Below are positions 63,101 to 64,000 of a stretch of DNA of 64,000 nt, in pieces; position 1 is the stretch's first letter; the number at the start of each line of letters is the position of its first letter. The DNA lies in assembly GCF_035083965.1 (NCBI RefSeq), contig NC_089733.1, forward strand, positions 255,501-319,500, read 5' to 3'. This DNA comes from Branchiostoma lanceolatum. Lineage: Eukaryota; Chordata; Leptocardii; Amphioxiformes; Branchiostomatidae. The translations under genes and the position numbers were made by a program. The notes under the pieces are model-generated. The model saw only the letters and a list, made by a program, of their open reading frames with translations, did no database searches and was not told the origin of the DNA.

Positions 63101-63273
63101 ACATTTCTCATCACCGTTACAGATCAGGTGGTCACAGGAGAGCTGAAGTGTGACTGTCCCGTACCCTGCAGCATGACGTCATACAGCACGTCTGTGTCGT
63201 ACGCGGGGTGGCCCAACAAACACACCCGGGACGAACTTTCACCATACTGGGGCATGGACGGATCCTACATATC
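52837..63273 (+). CDS. ASIC/degenerin-type (ENaC family) sodium channel subunit; partial, 10 exons seen
   Basis: Trimeric channel subunit with two TMs and a Cys-rich ectodomain, at the plasma membrane. The exons give the N-terminus (FAANTTLHGLNR), TM1 (YFRVLWALVILAS), the family hallmark FPAVTICNMN, the palm/finger region, YTLNGCYLECRSKHVVRNCSC and CDCPVPCSMTSYSTSVSYA. This order and these motifs are diagnostic for ASICs and their relatives. Known ASICs are proton-gated Na+ channels; gating here cannot be read from the sequence. TM2 and the C-terminus are right of the window. One exon shows a frameshift. Listed exon by exon. Confidence 0.88.
53059..53521. mobile_element. Second copy of the AGGCC(A/T)-ended MITE
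   Basis: AAGGCCTCGGTGAATTGATT at the left and, in reverse, AGGCCATACTGATTTTATGA at the right. Internal order matches the 5674-6074 copy. In intron 1 of the channel gene. Confidence 0.6.
53982..54058 (+). CDS. ASIC-like exon 2, TM1
   Basis: 77 nt, phase 0 to 2: IFIAPSNYFRVLWALVILAS then YSLLH. Acceptor TTCCGAAG is poor and donor GTTAGA weak, but the phases fit both neighbours exactly and the sequence is what is expected between LHG and YFSY. Confidence 0.65.
54100..54870 (-). repeat. Inverted fragment of the 22-kb repeat with 3 internal tandem units
   Basis: 54110-54150 has ATTATGCAAATTAG. In reverse, 54249-54300 matches 22.39-22.43 kb (TTTGGGCC..AGCGGCTT.TTTGGAACTGC). Beyond it, three imperfect units of about 145 bp start near 54378, 54519 and 54669 (shared ctgcagt..., tcgaacttgac, caccta..aaaa). 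Confidence 0.5.
55089..55187 (+). CDS. ASIC-like exon 3
   Basis: 99 nt, phase 2-2: IIDYFSYSTITDTKLEFAEE then ITFPAVTICNMN. FPAVTICN is the strongest family signature here. Confidence 0.92.
55547..55606. repeat. (CA)n microsatellite just upstream of exon 4
   Basis: 60 bp of pure CA, preceded by about 150 bp of CA-rich sequence from 55.4 kb; it ends 45 bp before the exon 4 acceptor. Long frames through it are artefacts. Confidence 0.95.
55652..55787 (+). CDS. ASIC-like exon 4
   Basis: 136 nt, phase 2 to 0: FDISKLKIIDISYLSMFLLG and VELDVAAVLADPAF. Equivalent of the finger region after the FPAVTICN block. Confidence 0.85.
56213..56260. repeat. End fragment of the 22-kb repeat family
   Basis: cggcgaaggtatggggtcgt then ggaactctagtat, nearly the same as 23222-23260. 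Confidence 0.6.
56443..56541 (+). CDS. ASIC-like exon 5
   Basis: 33 codons, phase 0-0: GMKVEDLLLEKGFDIHWTRM, PLCVWKGTTCSYW. Good CAG acceptor and GTAAGT donor. Confidence 0.85.
56738..56935 (-). repeat. tRNA-type SINE, second copy
   Basis: On the minus strand GGTCCCGGGTTGGATTCC is a good B box and GTGGCATGACGGAAGAG an A-box-like head; the tail matches the 12.5-kb copy (CACC.GGGT.GAGT..GGAAAG read in plus). Confidence 0.65.
57319..57443 (+). CDS. ASIC-like exon 6, with apparent 1-bp frameshift
   Basis: Good acceptor (CAACAG) and GTGAGT donor. From 57330 on the frame reads FFGHYGNCYTFNANASS, the expected family block. With the phase set by exon 5, the first codons read NFT, also expected, but then the frame is off by one at the CCC run 57326-57328. 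Either an assembly or sequencing error, or a real disabling mutation. Confidence 0.8.
58010..58160 (+). repeat. Interspersed repeat fragment ending CAGTCCAGTGA
   Basis: aactgagaatgcggcat ... attggcaaagttgcc ... cagtccagtgacat; the same order occurs at 58990-59114 and, in part, 63860-63940. Confidence 0.5.
58594..58746 (+). CDS. ASIC-like exon 7
   Basis: 51 codons, phase 0-0: GLKLLVHDQNEPPMMDTQGI and PGNHAFIAVKQTL, matching the Gly-Leu-xx-Leu-hydrophobic strand and the PG.H..I palm segment of the family. Confidence 0.92.
58990..59114 (+). repeat. Second copy of the CAGTCCAGTGA-ended repeat
   Basis: aactgagaatgagacattcc ... attggcaaagc ... cagtccagtgagatgcccac. Lies only 33 bp before exon 8. 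Confidence 0.5.
59148..59292 (+). CDS. ASIC-like exon 8
   Basis: 145 nt, phase 0 to 1: YENHVPPWGVCKDLQ, YYNTYTLNGCYLECRSKHVV and RNCSCRPYNLP. The thumb-domain cysteines and the C.C.P...P block are diagnostic. Confidence 0.93.
59340..60545. repeat. CTGT/CTGG-rich low-complexity tract
   Basis: About 1.2 kb of degenerate ctgtctgtctgg strings. It opens long Cys/Leu-rich frames on the plus strand (257 codons at 59467-60240) that are not genes. It ends in the 70-bp inverted repeat below. Confidence 0.9.
60343..60544. repeat. 70-bp perfect inverted repeat with 62-bp spacer
   Basis: 60343-60412 (ATTTGTACGTCTTGCTGGCC...) is exactly the reverse complement of 60475-60544. This would form a long cruciform or snap-back hairpin at the edge of the low-complexity tract. 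Confidence 0.92.
61026..61082 (+). CDS. ASIC-like exon 9
   Basis: 19 codons, phase 1-1: GTAPACDPTTMFSCVKHVF, the short Cys pair segment between the thumb and the CDCP block. Confidence 0.85.
61320..61540 (+). repeat. Fragment of the 22-kb repeat family
   Basis: gatggtaatttgatac ... attcggaaagttaaatgaag ... ggcgaaagtatgggatcgcc gaactctagt parallels 22.98-23.25 kb. Confidence 0.5.
61807..61850 (-). ncRNA. Hammerhead-ribozyme-like motif of the Penelope-like element
   Basis: In minus orientation AGTCA-CTGACGA-AGACAG-loop-CTGTCT-GAAA-CGTC-TGACT, identical in the core to the copy at 19.6 kb; only the stem II loop differs (TGGATA versus TGGATG). Confidence 0.65.
61994..62959 (-). CDS. Penelope-like RT C-terminus and GIY-YIG endonuclease (fragment)
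   Basis: 321 codons. RT part: NNMLPFLDTKTIIEKDG, then FEVYRKPTHTDQYLAF and DSHHPLEHKLAV, motifs typical of Penelope-like RTs. Endonuclease part: MYIGETSRPLKERYKEHCRK (the YIG of GIY-YIG with Arg), later EAIYERMYNPALNRKGGL. The catalytic YVDD box of the RT is upstream of, or lost at, the truncation, so it cannot be autonomous. The open frame is intact, suggesting a young insertion. Confidence 0.88.
   Translation of the reverse strand: MQADILQQYVDNSNFFDHINQVDDNIKFTQESCQNNMLPFLDTKTIIEKDGNLQFEVYRKPTHTDQYLAFDSHHPLEHKLAVIKTLFHRADNVITSDKAKTEERRHLRVALAKCGYQNWTFNKALKPSDQSKKTLKCRPLTNRNKVNITIPYVQGVSEKLRRIFQNFNIATNFKPHSTLRQKLVHPKDRPEKGIKANVIYKLKCEEPNCNNMYIGETSRPLKERYKEHCRKSANRYSSAIYHHLKHNQGHSFNLESTDILDREERWFERGIREAIYERMYNPALNRKGGLRVQTFRHLGQCTAHHPPPPDKQHLVTVLEQQ
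63123..63273 (+). CDS. ASIC-like exon 10
   Basis: 151 nt, phase 1 to 2: GELKCDCPVPCSMTSYSTSV then SYAGWPNKHTRDEL. CDCPxPC followed by TxYxxSVSYA is the end of the ectodomain before TM2. TM2 is outside the window. Confidence 0.94.
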
Positions 63274-63399
63274 GTGAGTTTACAGTACACCCTAAAAACT
63301 TAACTTCATCTACGGGTTTTTGTAGACTAATTTCCCATTAAGTAAGAGAAGCGAAAAAAATTAGGAGTAGAAATTGCAGATCGACTACTGTGAATGATG

Positions 63400-63530
63400 T
63401 AAAATGAAATCTTTCTTGTAAGCCCCTTGAAATCATGGAAAGACTACTTTCTCTCATGGAAGGAAGAGGAAACTGCATAGGGCTCTCGGTGTGGCGTGGC
63501 GGCTGATAGGGCAAAGCACCACGATGTGAA
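63400..63530. repeat. Fragment related to the right end of the 23-25 kb element
   Basis: tcatggaaagactactttct and cggtgtggcgtggcggctga match the order at 24.96-25.03 kb. Confidence 0.5.
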
Positions 63531-63839
63531 AACACGAAGCTAAAGGAATGTTAACAGATCAGGTGAATTTCAAGAGGGTATCTTAAAGCACTGTGCAAAA
63601 TTGCGAAAGGCGTTCTGAAAGTGGTGCACACTGGCGCTATTCAGCGTTACTGATTAGTCGCCTGAAATTGCATTTTTTGCATTAAAGGAAATTTCAAAAA
63701 TGAGCAAGTGTGTACCAATCCGTACAATCGCTGCAAATATCTGAATCTTAGATAAATTCTTAATTTTGATGAATCTTAAGAATTTAAGCACTGTCAATTT
63801 TATTTAGAGACAACACTTCGATTTCCAATAGATTTATCT

Positions 63840-63940
63840 TTTTAATCATCTGATTTGGACTTGCAAGGATTGGCGAAAATTTGCAAAGTTGGCGTAGTCT
63901 GCTAGCGCAATTGGCGCAATCCAGTGATATATCCACTTTA
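63840..63940 (+). repeat. Third copy of the CAATCCAGTGA-ended repeat
   Basis: ggcgaaaatttgcaaagttg ... ggcgcaatccagtgatatatc, as in the 58 and 59 kb copies. Confidence 0.45.
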
Positions 63941-64000
63941 GGCATATCGGTGGTTGTGTCATGAGCAACCCAGCGACCTCTTTCTGCCATAGTCTCGGTC

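Overview
The window looks like nuclear DNA of an invertebrate deuterostome, most likely a cephalochordate (Branchiostoma-like). That is inferred from vertebrate-type multidomain genes with short phase-1 exons, long repeat-rich introns, a high load of small inverted-repeat elements, CR1/Jockey-type and Penelope-like retroelements, and polymorphic microsatellites. No bacterial or organellar gene organisation is visible.

Minus strand, about 35.7 kb down to the left edge: one very large gene of the polycystin-1 (PKD1/PKD1L) family. I reconstructed 48 exons by eye. All junctions have GT/AG ends and compatible phases, giving about 2,708 codons before the window ends. Protein order: signal peptide (35.68 kb), two unrecognised Cys-rich exons, 17 sushi/CCP modules (one 171-bp exon each), 10 calcium-binding-type EGF modules (one 123-bp exon each), 4 fibronectin-III domains, a Thr-rich stalk, a GAIN/REJ-like region, a divergent GPS, the first transmembrane segment and a PLAT domain. 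The polycystin transmembrane region must lie to the left of base 77. The sushi block grew by tandem duplication of a three-exon unit; one copy has decayed to a 35-bp relic.

The introns of that gene carry mobile DNA: a TIR element at 9.3-10.0 kb, a tRNA-type SINE at 12.5 kb, an array of 693-bp units with hammerhead-ribozyme-like motifs at 17.4-19.2 kb, a Penelope-like 3' fragment with its own hammerhead-like motif and a 14-bp target duplication at 19.4 kb, and other inverted-repeat elements at 5.3, 5.7, 22.1, 23.3 and 28.4 kb.

35.7-52.8 kb is intergenic and repeat-dominated: a decayed repeat cluster with a 35-bp minisatellite, a pogo/Tigger-like TIR element (39.5-40.9 kb), several perfect palindromes with arms AAGGAGGTT, (GT)n and (GATA)n arrays, a SINE-like element, and a 5'-truncated, frameshifted non-LTR retrotransposon (48.1-50.5 kb).

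Plus strand, 52.8 kb to the right edge: the 5' part of an acid-sensing-ion-channel/degenerin (ASIC/ENaC) gene, ten exons from the N-terminal cytosolic segment through TM1 and most of the Cys-rich ectodomain. TM2 lies beyond the window. One exon carries an apparent 1-bp frameshift. Its introns hold a SINE, a CTGT-rich low-complexity tract ending in a 70-bp perfect inverted repeat, and a Penelope-like RT/GIY-YIG fragment. The two genes are divergently arranged, each encoding a membrane protein with a large Cys-rich extracellular part; no functional link between them is shown by the sequence.
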